A stretch of 63,653 nucleotides of DNA from Vicinamibacteria bacterium (GTDB taxonomy: Bacteria; Acidobacteriota; Vicinamibacteria; Vicinamibacterales; UBA8438). Below the pieces are notes generated by a model, which did no database searches, was not told where the DNA came from, and worked only from the letters and a program-made list of their open reading frames with translations. The stretch is from positions 1 through 63,653 of the forward strand of contig JAJEEU010000064.1 of assembly GCA_022820825.1 (NCBI GenBank), in the 5' to 3' direction. The translations under genes and the position numbers were made by a program. Below, piece after piece: positions 14,682 through 23,008 of this stretch. Position 1 is the first letter of the stretch. The number at the start of each line of letters is the position of its first letter.

Positions 14682-16475
14682 CTACTTCCCCGCCGGCTGC
14701 CAGGCGGGGGTGCCCTCTTCCCAGCGGTTGTCGGTCAGCGCGCGCTGGTCCGAGCCGTCGGCGTTCATGATGAACAGCTCGCCGTAGGGCTGCGGGATGT
14801 CCGACATCGGAGCCTCGTCCCGGAAGCCGTAGCGCGAGCTGCTGAACAGGATGTGCGCGCCGTCGGCCGACCACGCGGGGTGCGAGTCGTTGCCGGGCGA
14901 GGTGGTCAACCGCTGTACGTCGCTGCCGTCGGGCCGCAGGGTGTAGATGTCGAACTCGTCGCCGGCCAGCCGGCTGAAGACGATGCGGTCGCCGCGCGGG
15001 GACCAGACCGGGAAGTTGTCGTAGCCGGTGGTCAGGGTCCGCACCGCGCCGTCCTTCAGGTTGACCACGCGCAGGCCGCCCGCCGTGTCGCTCCAATAGC
15101 GGTACACCACCTCCGTGCCGTCGGGCGAGAAGCTCGGGAACCCGGCGTTGCCCTCGCCGGTGGTGAGCACCCGGCCGTCTGTGCCGTCCGCGCGCACCAT
15201 CATCAGGTGCGCCGGGCGCGTGCGCGCCAGGAAGTAGTTGCCGACGCCGAACACTATCCACTCCCCGTCGGCCGACCACTGCGGGGCAAGCACCGAGCCC
15301 TCGGCACGGAAGATGCGCCGCGGGTCCGTGCCGTCCGTGCTCCAGACCGCGAGGCCGGTGCGGTCGTCCGGACGGCCGCGCCCGGTCCGCTCGCTCACAA
15401 CCAGGTGCCTGCCGTCGGGCGAGACCGCCGGAAAGCCGCTGGCGTACACCAGCTCGTAGCCCGGCTCGGCCGCCGCAATCACGTCGCCGGGCGAGCGCGG
15501 GGACGCGATCGTCTCGATGGGCCCCTGCTGGTACACCATCCGCCGGCCGTCGTGCGACCACGACGGGTTGCCGATGTCGCCCTCGCTGCCGGTCTCGCCG
15601 GAGCTGAACACCAGCGCCGCTTTGCGTCCCGACTTGGCGAGCCAGGCGACCCGGTTCCGGTCGAGGAACTGCGGCGACAGCTTGAGGCCCTGGCCCGCGG
15701 CGTGCTCCGTGCGCTCGCCGGTGGCGACGTCGACGGACACGATGCGGGAGTGCACCCCGGCTTGCGAGGACAGCCAGCGCGCGTTGAACGTATCGCCCAC
15801 GTCCAGCTCGTAGTAGACGATGCGGCGGCCGTCGGCCGACCACTTGGGCGAGCCGCCGAGTCGGCCCGGCGGCGAGATCCGCCGCACGTCCTTGCCGTCC
15901 GCGCCCATGACGTACACGCCGGCCGGGTGGACGTGCTCCCAGCGCCCGCGGGCCTTCGGGAAGCCGCCGCCGCGGTCGGACGAGAAGGCCAGCATCCCGC
16001 CGTCGGGCGACCAGCTCGGCCGGAAGTCGCCGCCCGGCATGTCGGTAACGTTGCGCACCCGGCCGGTGGCCAACTCCAGGACGTGGATGTCGGTGGAGCC
16101 GCGCGCGCGGGTGGAGACGAACGCCAGCCGGCCGCCGTCGGGCGACAGCGCCGCCTGGTCGTCGAACGCGGGGTCGTCGGTCAGCCGCTCCAGGCCGAGG
16201 CCGTCGGTCCGCACGCGGAAGATGTCGGCCGAGCCGTAGCGCTCGGACGTGAACACCACCCACTCGCCGTCGTACGAGAACGACGCGTTGTAGTTGCGGT
16301 CGGAGCCGGCCAGGAGCTTGCGGGGATCCGAGCCGTCCGCTTCCGCGATGTAGAGGACCGAGCGCGTCGGGCTCCACTGGTCGACGAAGATGCGGGCCTT
16401 CTCCTCCGCCGCGGCCGACGTGGCGCAGACCAGAAGCAACAGCACCGGCGATACGCTTGCGCAGGACCGGGTCAT
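14682..16475 (-). CDS. TolB-like WD40/PD40 beta-propeller protein, exported
   Basis: A 597-residue protein with a short signal peptide (VLLLLVCATSAAAEE) and many PD40 repeats of the pattern SPDGxxLAFxSxR or SADGxxIVF. Examples are SYDGEWVVFTSER, SPDGGRLAFVSTR, SPDGGMLAFSSDR, SADGEWIVFGVG and SADGAHILFSSSR, enough for two propellers. Such proteins act in the periplasm as protein-interaction scaffolds or as the sensing part of larger systems; no peptidase or kinase domain is attached. It ends 13 nt from the convergent copy 2 gene. The precise role is unknown. Confidence 0.82.
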   Translation of the reverse strand: MTRSCASVSPVLLLLVCATSAAAEEKARIFVDQWSPTRSVLYIAEADGSDPRKLLAGSDRNYNASFSYDGEWVVFTSERYGSADIFRVRTDGLGLERLTDDPAFDDQAALSPDGGRLAFVSTRARGSTDIHVLELATGRVRNVTDMPGGDFRPSWSPDGGMLAFSSDRGGGFPKARGRWEHVHPAGVYVMGADGKDVRRISPPGRLGGSPKWSADGRRIVYYELDVGDTFNARWLSSQAGVHSRIVSVDVATGERTEHAAGQGLKLSPQFLDRNRVAWLAKSGRKAALVFSSGETGSEGDIGNPSWSHDGRRMVYQQGPIETIASPRSPGDVIAAAEPGYELVYASGFPAVSPDGRHLVVSERTGRGRPDDRTGLAVWSTDGTDPRRIFRAEGSVLAPQWSADGEWIVFGVGNYFLARTRPAHLMMVRADGTDGRVLTTGEGNAGFPSFSPDGTEVVYRYWSDTAGGLRVVNLKDGAVRTLTTGYDNFPVWSPRGDRIVFSRLAGDEFDIYTLRPDGSDVQRLTTSPGNDSHPAWSADGAHILFSSSRYGFRDEAPMSDIPQPYGELFIMNADGSDQRALTDNRWEEGTPAWQPAGK

Positions 16476-16604
16476 CGTGCCGTCCTCCCTCGGCAGAGTG
16501 TAGTCGGTTTCCCGTGCCGATCGCGGCCGTCTTTGATATCCTTCGGGCTACGAGTCCGCGGCGGCGTGCGTACGCCTGCGCCGCGCGGCGAGGAGGTATC
16601 TCAC

Positions 16605-18344
16605 ATGACCCTGCACCGTGTCGCTATTGCATGTCTGACGGCAGTCACGCTGATCGCCGCGCCCGCCCTGGCGGCCGCGGCCGACTACCACCACGTGCAC
16701 ATCACCACGTCGAGTCCCGCGAAGGGCGTCGAGTGGTACTCCGAGTACATGGAATGCGAGCCGCTGGCCGACCGCGACGACGCCGCGAACTGCGGCGGCG
16801 TGGAGGTCGTGTTCGTGCCGCAGGCGACGACCGGCGGCAGCCAGGGCACCGGCGTCAACCACATCGGTTTCTCGTTCCCCGACCTCGAAGCCAAGATGGC
16901 CGAGCTCGAAGCGGTCGGCGTCCGCGGCTCGGGTGTCCGGCTGCAGCGGAACGACGACGGGTCGACCATTCGGGACATCCCGGGGCTGTTCAAGATCGCC
17001 TTCATCTTCGACCCCTGGGGCACGCGCATCGAGCTGGTGGAGGACCACGAGTACCTCGGCTTCCACCACATCCACCTGAGCGCGACCAACCCCGAGGAGA
17101 CGCTCGCCTTCTACCGCGACGTGATGGGCGGCGAGCCGGCCTCCATGCGCGGCATGCTCGACGGCCTGCTGTTCGACGACGTGTGGCTGCTGGCCATGCA
17201 GCACCCCGAGGGCGCCGCGCCGGCCACCACCCTGGGGCGCGCCGTGGACCATATCGGCTTCATGGTGGAGGACCTCGACGACGCGGCGGCTGAAATGCGC
17301 CAGCGCGGCGTGCGCTTCACGCAGGATCCGCTGGTGCCCGAGAACGGCCGCACCTCGGCCCGGCAGGCGTACCTCGCCGGTCCCGACAACGTACGCGTCG
17401 AGGTGGTCGAGGCCGGCTTCGCCGGTATCGAGGTCGACCTGACGCCGGTGGTCGCCATGGATCAGGGGCCGTACGACGCGCCGCTGACCTCCTGGGGCGA
17501 GCCCGACCTGCAGGGGGTCTGGCACAGCAACTCGTCGCACGGCATCCCGCTGGAGCGCCCCGAGGGTCTGGACGCGGAAGAGTTGACGGTGGAGGAAGCC
17601 GTGGCGCGGCGCGAGGGCGGCACGCTCGGCAGCATCTGGGGCTACGACCGGGAGTGGCGCGACACGACGCTGGGCTACGGCAACCAGTCCGTCTCCACGC
17701 AGGTAGCCATGGTGATCGATCCGCCGGACGGCCGCATACCGGCGCTGACGCCAGAGGGCGAGGAGCTCGCGGCGCAGGCGCAACTGGACGCCCGGGCGTA
17801 TGTGCGCGGCCCGTCCGCCGGACCGGAGGACCTGACGCCGTACGTGCGCTGCATCACGCGCGGCCTGCCGGGCATGATGTTCCCCTCGGTCTACAACAAC
17901 GGCCTGCAGATCGTGCAGGGTCCCGGCTACGTCGCCATCACCAAGGAGATGATCCACGAGACGCGGGTCATTCCGACCACGCCGCGGCCGGAAGCCGGAC
18001 CGGGGCTGAAGCTCTGGCTCGGCGTGCCGCAGGGCCGCTGGGACGGCGACACGCTCGTCATCGAGACCACCAACTTCAACGGCCGGTCGTCGTACCGGGG
18101 CTCTACCGGCGACCTGACGCTGACCGAGCGCTACCGCCGCATCGGCCCGGGCATGCTGGAGTACCAGTTCACGATCGACGATCCGCAGGTCTGGACCCGG
18201 CCGTGGACCGCGATGTTCCGGTTCGAGAAAGATGACGGGCAGTACGAGCTGGTCGAGTACGCCTGTCACGAAGGCAACTACGGGATGACCAACATCCTGA
18301 GCGGCTCCCGCGTCCGGGATGCCGCCGCGGAAGCCGGAAGATAG
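16605..18344 (+). CDS. Fusion: two VOC (glyoxalase-fold) domains plus a PDLQGVW-family domain (copy 3)
   Basis: A 579-residue exported protein. A signal peptide (LTAVTLIAAPALAAAADY) is followed by VOC domain 1 (YHHVHITT, NHIGFSFPDLE, TRIELVEDHE; residues about 26-145), VOC domain 2 (GFHHIHLSATN, DHIGFMVEDLD, VRVEVVEAGF; about 146-270) and a C-terminal region of about 290 residues matching the secreted family (SWGEPDLQGVWHSN, VRCITRGLPGMM, GRWDGDTLVIETTNF, VEYACHEGNYGMTNIL). His and Glu in both VOC halves fit a metal site. AGGAGG precedes the ATG. The fusion links the unknown family to VOC chemistry: a dioxygenase, lyase or metal-bound small-molecule reaction. Confidence 0.82.
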   Translation: MTLHRVAIACLTAVTLIAAPALAAAADYHHVHITTSSPAKGVEWYSEYMECEPLADRDDAANCGGVEVVFVPQATTGGSQGTGVNHIGFSFPDLEAKMAELEAVGVRGSGVRLQRNDDGSTIRDIPGLFKIAFIFDPWGTRIELVEDHEYLGFHHIHLSATNPEETLAFYRDVMGGEPASMRGMLDGLLFDDVWLLAMQHPEGAAPATTLGRAVDHIGFMVEDLDDAAAEMRQRGVRFTQDPLVPENGRTSARQAYLAGPDNVRVEVVEAGFAGIEVDLTPVVAMDQGPYDAPLTSWGEPDLQGVWHSNSSHGIPLERPEGLDAEELTVEEAVARREGGTLGSIWGYDREWRDTTLGYGNQSVSTQVAMVIDPPDGRIPALTPEGEELAAQAQLDARAYVRGPSAGPEDLTPYVRCITRGLPGMMFPSVYNNGLQIVQGPGYVAITKEMIHETRVIPTTPRPEAGPGLKLWLGVPQGRWDGDTLVIETTNFNGRSSYRGSTGDLTLTERYRRIGPGMLEYQFTIDDPQVWTRPWTAMFRFEKDDGQYELVEYACHEGNYGMTNILSGSRVRDAAAEAGR

Positions 18345-18383
18345 AGCCGGGACGCACCGCGCGTCTCCCCTTGCGTTCACCGT

Positions 18384-18402
18384 GCCGGCCGCCGCGGCCG
18401 GC
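18384..18402. terminator. GC-rich hairpin, possible terminator
   Basis: GCCGGCC (18384-18390) pairs with GGCCGGC (18396-18402) around a GCCGC loop, 40 nt after the VOC-fusion gene. There is no following T run, so intrinsic termination is doubtful. Confidence 0.25.
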
Positions 18403-18450
18403 GCGCATCTCCACCGAGGGCGGTGGCCGCTACCCGGCGGCCCCGCCCCG

Positions 18451-18456
18451 TAATAC
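18451..18456 (+). promoter_or_regulatory. -10-like hexamer TAATAC before the HtrA-like gene
   Basis: TAATAC ends six bases before the GTG start at 18463, and no Shine-Dalgarno sequence is present. The spacing would place the 5' end at or next to the GTG, giving a leaderless mRNA. Confidence 0.35.
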
Positions 18457-18462
18457 CTGCCC

Positions 18463-19737
18463 GTGAACACGACCAACCGCCGCTACATCGTGACCCTGGC
18501 CGTCGTGGCCGCCGGGATTCTCGTTGTCGGCACCCTGCTGCGGCCCGGAGAGCAGTCGTTCGACGATCCGCTGCCCGCACCGACGCAGGCGGAGCTCAGC
18601 CGCCTGGCCAGCCTGTCGCAACGCCGCTCGGTCGACGACATGGCCGAGTACTTCGCGACGGTGGCGGGCGGTCTGGAAGCGAGCGTCGTGAACGTGCCGA
18701 GCCTGGACCGCAGCGGCATCGTCTGGGACGACGGCCTCGTGCTGACCACGCGCGTCGAGCCGCGCTTCCCCGACGCCGCGACGGTCGCCACGCCGTCCGG
18801 GGACGTGGGCGTGGTCACGGAGGTGACCGGACCGGACCTGCCGATTGCCGCCCTGCGCATTTCGCCGGTAGCCGGCCTGGCGCCGCCGCGGCGCGGGGTG
18901 ACGCGGCTGCTCTCCCGCGGCGAGTGGACCATCGCCCTGTGGTGGCGCGACCGCCGCGCCAGCTTCACGCCGGCGCACTACTTCGGCACGGCGCAGGTGC
19001 GCTGCGGCGGCCGGACGGTCGACGAGGTGCTGACCAACGTCGCCTGGTCCCGCGAGATGACGGGTGGCGGATTGTTCGACCTCGACGGGAACCTGCTCGC
19101 CGTCGTCATGCCCTGCGGAGAGCACTTCGCCGCCGTTGCCGCCGACGGCGTTACCGAGCTCCTGCGCGACGGGCAGTCCCTGGAGGGGCAACTGCTGCGG
19201 CACTACGGGCTGCGCGTCGAACCGCTCACCGTGCCCGAGCAGGAGTACTTCGCGCTCCACGCCGGGCTCCTCGTGCGTGAGGTCTGGGCCGGTTACCGGG
19301 CGGACGAGGCGGGGCTCGAACCGGGCGACGTGCTGGTGGCCTTCAACGCGTTCCCCGCCGCGGACATCGAGCAGTTGTGGCCGCTCGTGGACGAGGCCAC
19401 CCGCGGCATATTCCTCCTGACGGTGGACCGCCACGGCGAAGTCGTCAGCATCCTCCTGCCGGCGGCGGGCGCGGCGCCCGACGACGAGGGCGAGCCCGCG
19501 GGCGCGGCAGGCCTCGTCTGGCAACCGCCGGCGCAGGGACTGACCGTGGACAACGTCGCCGCCGACAGCCGCGCGGCCGACGCGGGCATCCGCGCCGGCG
19601 ACCGGCTGCTGCGCATCGACGGCATCGAGATCGCCGATCCGGACCAGGTGCGCGACGTCCTGGCGCCCGACCGGGAGACGGACGCCTTCGTCGAGCTGGA
19701 GCGCGCCGGCCGCCGATTTGGCCTGCTGCTGCGTTAG
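18463..19737 (+). CDS. HtrA-like pseudoprotease with two PDZ domains, membrane-anchored
   Basis: A 424-residue protein. An N-terminal anchor (IVTLAVVAAGILVVGTLL) is followed by a trypsin-like fold and two PDZ domains (about 235-320 and 340-424; RADEAGLEPGDVLVAFN and RAADAGIRAGDRLLRIDG). The fold aligns with HtrA/DegP but lacks two triad residues: the His segment reads LVLTTRVEP (about residue 97) and the Ser loop reads MTGGGLFDLDG (about 202). Only the Asp region DLPIAALRI is kept. It is probably a non-catalytic scaffold or sensor. The start is GTG, and a CPA2 antiporter follows 3 nt later, so the two likely form an operon. Confidence 0.78.
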   Translation: MNTTNRRYIVTLAVVAAGILVVGTLLRPGEQSFDDPLPAPTQAELSRLASLSQRRSVDDMAEYFATVAGGLEASVVNVPSLDRSGIVWDDGLVLTTRVEPRFPDAATVATPSGDVGVVTEVTGPDLPIAALRISPVAGLAPPRRGVTRLLSRGEWTIALWWRDRRASFTPAHYFGTAQVRCGGRTVDEVLTNVAWSREMTGGGLFDLDGNLLAVVMPCGEHFAAVAADGVTELLRDGQSLEGQLLRHYGLRVEPLTVPEQEYFALHAGLLVREVWAGYRADEAGLEPGDVLVAFNAFPAADIEQLWPLVDEATRGIFLLTVDRHGEVVSILLPAAGAAPDDEGEPAGAAGLVWQPPAQGLTVDNVAADSRAADAGIRAGDRLLRIDGIEIADPDQVRDVLAPDRETDAFVELERAGRRFGLLLR

Positions 19738-19740
19738 TTC

Positions 19741-20943
19741 ATGGACGAACTGACGTCCCTCGGACTCATTCTGCTGCTCGCGCTGCTGGCCGGGCACCTG
19801 GTCAAGGTTGCCCGCATCCCGGAGGTCACCGGCTACATCCTGGCCGGCGTCGCGCTCGGGCCGTCCATCCTGGGCTGGGTCTCGGCCGAGAACCTGCTGG
19901 CGCTGGAGGTGCTGAGCGAGGTCGCGCTCGGCCTGATCCTCTTCTCCATCGGATCCGTCTTCGAGTTCTCCCGGTTCCGGCGCCTGGGCCGCCAGTTCCT
20001 GTACCTGACGCTCGTGGAGTCCGTGCTGGCGTCGGCGCTCGTCACCATCGGCGTCCTGGTGCTGGGTCAGCCGTGGCAGGTGGCGCTGCTGCTGGGCGCC
20101 GTCGCCATCGCCACCGCCCCCGCCTCCACGCTGATGGTCATCCGCGAGTGCGACAGCTCCGGCCCCCTGACGGAGAACCTGCTCGGGATCATCGCGGTCA
20201 ACAACCTGTTCTGCATCACGGCGTACGCGGGCGCGGCGGCGCTGATCGACCTCAGCTCGGGCATCGGCGGGCGGTCGATCTTCGACGCCTTGTGGCTGGC
20301 GGTCTTCCCGCTGCTGTGGCAGCTCGTCGGATCCGCGGCGTGGGGCTACCTGGTGGGGATGCTGCTGGCCGGCTGGTCCACGCAGGTGAAGGAGACCGGC
20401 GAGATGCTGATCCTGCTGGCCGGCTCCATCCTGCTCTGCGTCGGCGTGTCGCGCCTGCTGGAGCTGTCGCCGCTGGTCGCCAGCCTGGCCGTGGGGGCGA
20501 CCATGGTGAACCTGTCGCGCCGCAGCCGCCCCCTGTTCAGCACCCTGGCCGGCACCGACCCGCCGTTCTACGCCATCTTCTTCGTGCTGGCCGGCGCCGA
20601 CCTGGACCTGGCGCTGGTGCCCGCAATGGGCGTGGTGGGGATGGTCTACGTGGGCGGCCGTTCGCTCGGCAAGTTCGCCGGCGCGGTGGCCGGCGCGCGC
20701 TGGCTCCAACTGGAGCCCAGCGTCCAGCGCTACCTGGGGTTCGGGCTGCTGGCCCAGGCCGGTCTGGCGGTCGGCCTGACGCTGGCCATCGAGGCGCGCT
20801 ACGAGGCGTTCGGCCCGAGCGTCTCGACGGTGGTGCTGGCGTCGGTCGCGATATTCGAGATGATCGGGCCGATCAGCGCCCGCTTCGCCCTCGTGCGCTC
20901 GGGCGAGGCGTTCACCGCGCCGCGGGAAGAGGCGCCCGCCTGA
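19741..20943 (+). CDS. CPA2-type cation:proton antiporter
   Basis: A 400-residue polytopic inner-membrane protein with about 12 helices. VTGYILAGVALGPSILGWV is the conserved opening of the Na+/H+ exchanger domain (PF00999), and later helices include GLILFSIGSVFEF, ILLAGSILLCVGVSRLLE and FGLLAQAGLAVGLTLA. The cytosolic TrkA-N domain found in KefB/KefC is absent. It exchanges Na+ or K+ for protons and contributes to pH or volume control. It begins 3 nt after the HtrA-like pseudoprotease, suggesting functional coupling. The ion specificity cannot be read from sequence. Confidence 0.87.
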   Translation: MDELTSLGLILLLALLAGHLVKVARIPEVTGYILAGVALGPSILGWVSAENLLALEVLSEVALGLILFSIGSVFEFSRFRRLGRQFLYLTLVESVLASALVTIGVLVLGQPWQVALLLGAVAIATAPASTLMVIRECDSSGPLTENLLGIIAVNNLFCITAYAGAAALIDLSSGIGGRSIFDALWLAVFPLLWQLVGSAAWGYLVGMLLAGWSTQVKETGEMLILLAGSILLCVGVSRLLELSPLVASLAVGATMVNLSRRSRPLFSTLAGTDPPFYAIFFVLAGADLDLALVPAMGVVGMVYVGGRSLGKFAGAVAGARWLQLEPSVQRYLGFGLLAQAGLAVGLTLAIEARYEAFGPSVSTVVLASVAIFEMIGPISARFALVRSGEAFTAPREEAPA

Positions 20944-21049
20944 CGCGCTTCGCGGCGGGATATTCGGTCCGGCGGCGGCGACCGGCGGGTATATACTGGG
21001 CCATCTGCAAGCAACAGACAGTCCCGGGTTCTTTCGGAAGGGGGCAGCC

Positions 21050-22039
21050 GTGTCGACAAGAATCGTTGCGCTCGCGTCCGTGCTTCTCGTTCTTCCCGCG
21101 CTTTCCGCCGCGCAATCCTCCGCACCGGCCGCTGAAATCCCGCGCACCGCGTGGGGCGCTCCGGACCTGCAGGGGGTCTACGACTTCGGCACCGCGATAC
21201 CGCTGCAGCGGCCCGTCGAGCTGGGCGACCGGGCGGTGCTGACGGATGAAGAGGCCGCGGTCCTGGAACAGCGGGCCTCCGAGCTGTTCAACGACGAGGT
21301 CAATCGCGACAGCCTGACGCCGCCCAACTACAACCACTTCTGGTTCGAGTTCGGAACGACCGTGGCGGACACCCTCCAGTCGTCGCTCATCGTGGATCCG
21401 CCGAACGGCCGCATTCCGCCGGTGACCGCCGCGGAAGAGCAGCGGCGGGCGGCGCACGACGCCGGCGGCGGCTACCCGGTGCGGGTGCTCGGCGGCGGCA
21501 TCGGCATGGCCGGCCCCGAGGACCGCGGCCTAGCCGAGCGCTGCATCCTGGGCTTCAACGCGGGACCGCCGATCGTGCCGGCTTCCTACAACAACTACCT
21601 GCAGGTGTTCCAGACGCCCAACCACGTCGTGATCTTCACCGAGATGGTGCACGACGCGCGCATCATCCCGCTGGACGGCCGGCCGCACCTGCCGTCCCAT
21701 ATCCGGCAGTGGATGGGCGACTCGCGCGCTCGCTGGGAGGGCGACACGCTGGTCATCGAGAGCTCGAACTACACGCCCAAGCGCGGCTACAACATCAGTT
21801 GGATGAACGTGGTCGGCACGGGCGACACGATGCAGTTGACCGAGCGGCTGACCCGCGTGGACGCCGACACGCTGATCTACGAGTACACCTACGACAACGA
21901 CCAGATGTTCACGCAGCCGTTCAGCGCCTCCATCCCGTTGGCGCGGACCGACGACGGCGCGGTCTTCGAGTACGCCTGCCACGAGGGCAACTACGGCATG
22001 ATGAACATCCTGAGCGGCGCGCGCAGCGCCGGGGAGTGA
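21050..22039 (+). CDS. Secreted protein of the PDLQGVW family (copy 4)
   Basis: A 329-residue exported protein starting at GTG 21050 after GGAAGGGGG. A signal (VALASVLLVLPALSAAQ) is followed by RTAWGAPDLQGVYDFGT, SLIVDPPNGRIPPVT, AERCILGFNAGPPI, RIIPLDGRPHLPSH, QWMGDSRARWEGDTLVIE and FEYACHEGNYGMMNIL. It belongs to the subgroup with a GPP sequence after the first invariant Cys, together with copy 5, where the others have RGxPG. A TATACT hexamer at 20992-20997 may be its -10. Function unknown. Confidence 0.8.
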   Translation: MSTRIVALASVLLVLPALSAAQSSAPAAEIPRTAWGAPDLQGVYDFGTAIPLQRPVELGDRAVLTDEEAAVLEQRASELFNDEVNRDSLTPPNYNHFWFEFGTTVADTLQSSLIVDPPNGRIPPVTAAEEQRRAAHDAGGGYPVRVLGGGIGMAGPEDRGLAERCILGFNAGPPIVPASYNNYLQVFQTPNHVVIFTEMVHDARIIPLDGRPHLPSHIRQWMGDSRARWEGDTLVIESSNYTPKRGYNISWMNVVGTGDTMQLTERLTRVDADTLIYEYTYDNDQMFTQPFSASIPLARTDDGAVFEYACHEGNYGMMNILSGARSAGE

Positions 22040-22072
22040 CGCGCCGGACCGGCAGGCGGGCCGGGCGGCGGG

Positions 22073-22999
22073 CTACGGCTCGACGATGAACGTCACGTCC
22101 TGGACGGTGTCGAGCCCGCCGTCGTGGGCTTCCGCCCGCAGCACGTAGGCGCCGGGCTCGGCAAAGGTCGCGTCGACCACCCAGCGGCCGTCCTCGGGCA
22201 GCGGCGGCGGCTCCCAGCCGCGCGACCACGGCGTATTCGCGCCGGGACGCGGATCCTCCCACACGTTGAACTGCGGCGGGTCGAAGGTGACCTGCCCGGC
22301 GCCGCGGTAGACGAACCACGCGAAGCGCAGCCCGCTCGCGCTGTTCGGCGTACCCCCGACGGCGCCGCCGGGCGGCGGCGGCGGCATGGGCCGCCGCTTC
22401 GGCACGCCGTCGTCGCTCGCGTGCGCCGTCAACGTCACCGGCTGGCCGACCTTGACGCGGCGCGTCGTGCCGCCCTCAACGGTCAGCTCGGGCGCCACGT
22501 TGCCGGCGATGTTGTACGCGCCTCCGGCGGGTCCGCCGGCGCCGTGGTTGTTCATGATGACGATGTCATCGATGAAGTAGTCCGGCCTGAGCGTGCCGTA
22601 CGCACGCTCCGTCTGGCCGGCGCTGGTCAGCGTCCACACCACTTCCTTGTCGCCGAAGTCCGCGGGAACGCGCACCCGGAAGAGAAACCGGCTGCGCCGC
22701 GGGAGGAAGCGCGTCGGCTGTCCCAGGTCCGGCCCGCCCGGCTCGAGGTTGTTGTCCGGGCCGATCGGCACGTCGAGGGCCTTGTCCCAGTTGCGGTTCA
22801 TGTAGCCGAACACGAGATTGAACGAACCGTCGGGATTCTGCTCCCAGCCTTCATAGGCGGGCGCGATGTTCTCGTAGGGCGCTGGCGACACCTGGGCACC
22901 GGCGGGAGGAGCCGCGAGCAGCATGGCTGCAACGGCCAGAACGACGCAGGACGACGAACGCAAACCCGCACGCGGCAGGCGGAGATCCGCTCTCGGCAT
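22073..22999 (-). CDS. Hypothetical exported beta-sandwich protein
   Basis: A 308-residue protein with a signal peptide (VVLAVAAMLLAAPPAGAQ) and two segments that look like immunoglobulin/cadherin-type beta domains: an N-terminal one (NLVFGYMNRNWDK, FLFRVRVPADFGDKEVVWTL) and a C-terminal one (PVTLTAHASDDGVP, GAYVLRAEAHDGGLDTVQD), joined by a Pro/Gly-rich linker. No enzyme motif is seen. It follows the copper-monooxygenase-like cytochrome gene by 9 nt and is almost certainly cotranscribed, so it may be its partner or carrier. I do not recognise a named family. Confidence 0.65.
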   Translation of the reverse strand: MPRADLRLPRAGLRSSSCVVLAVAAMLLAAPPAGAQVSPAPYENIAPAYEGWEQNPDGSFNLVFGYMNRNWDKALDVPIGPDNNLEPGGPDLGQPTRFLPRRSRFLFRVRVPADFGDKEVVWTLTSAGQTERAYGTLRPDYFIDDIVIMNNHGAGGPAGGAYNIAGNVAPELTVEGGTTRRVKVGQPVTLTAHASDDGVPKRRPMPPPPPGGAVGGTPNSASGLRFAWFVYRGAGQVTFDPPQFNVWEDPRPGANTPWSRGWEPPPLPEDGRWVVDATFAEPGAYVLRAEAHDGGLDTVQDVTFIVEP

Positions 23000-23008
23000 G
23001 GTCCTGTG

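Noticed and set aside
14853..16604. Upstream extension of the VOC fusion gene across the TolB-like gene
   Set aside because: The extension is antisense to PD40 repeats; AGGAGG and a signal peptide place the real start at 16605.
22381..22400. Short GGCGGC-rich tract as a tandem repeat or CRISPR
   Set aside because: It encodes a Pro-rich linker; no spaced direct repeats typical of CRISPR exist anywhere in the window.
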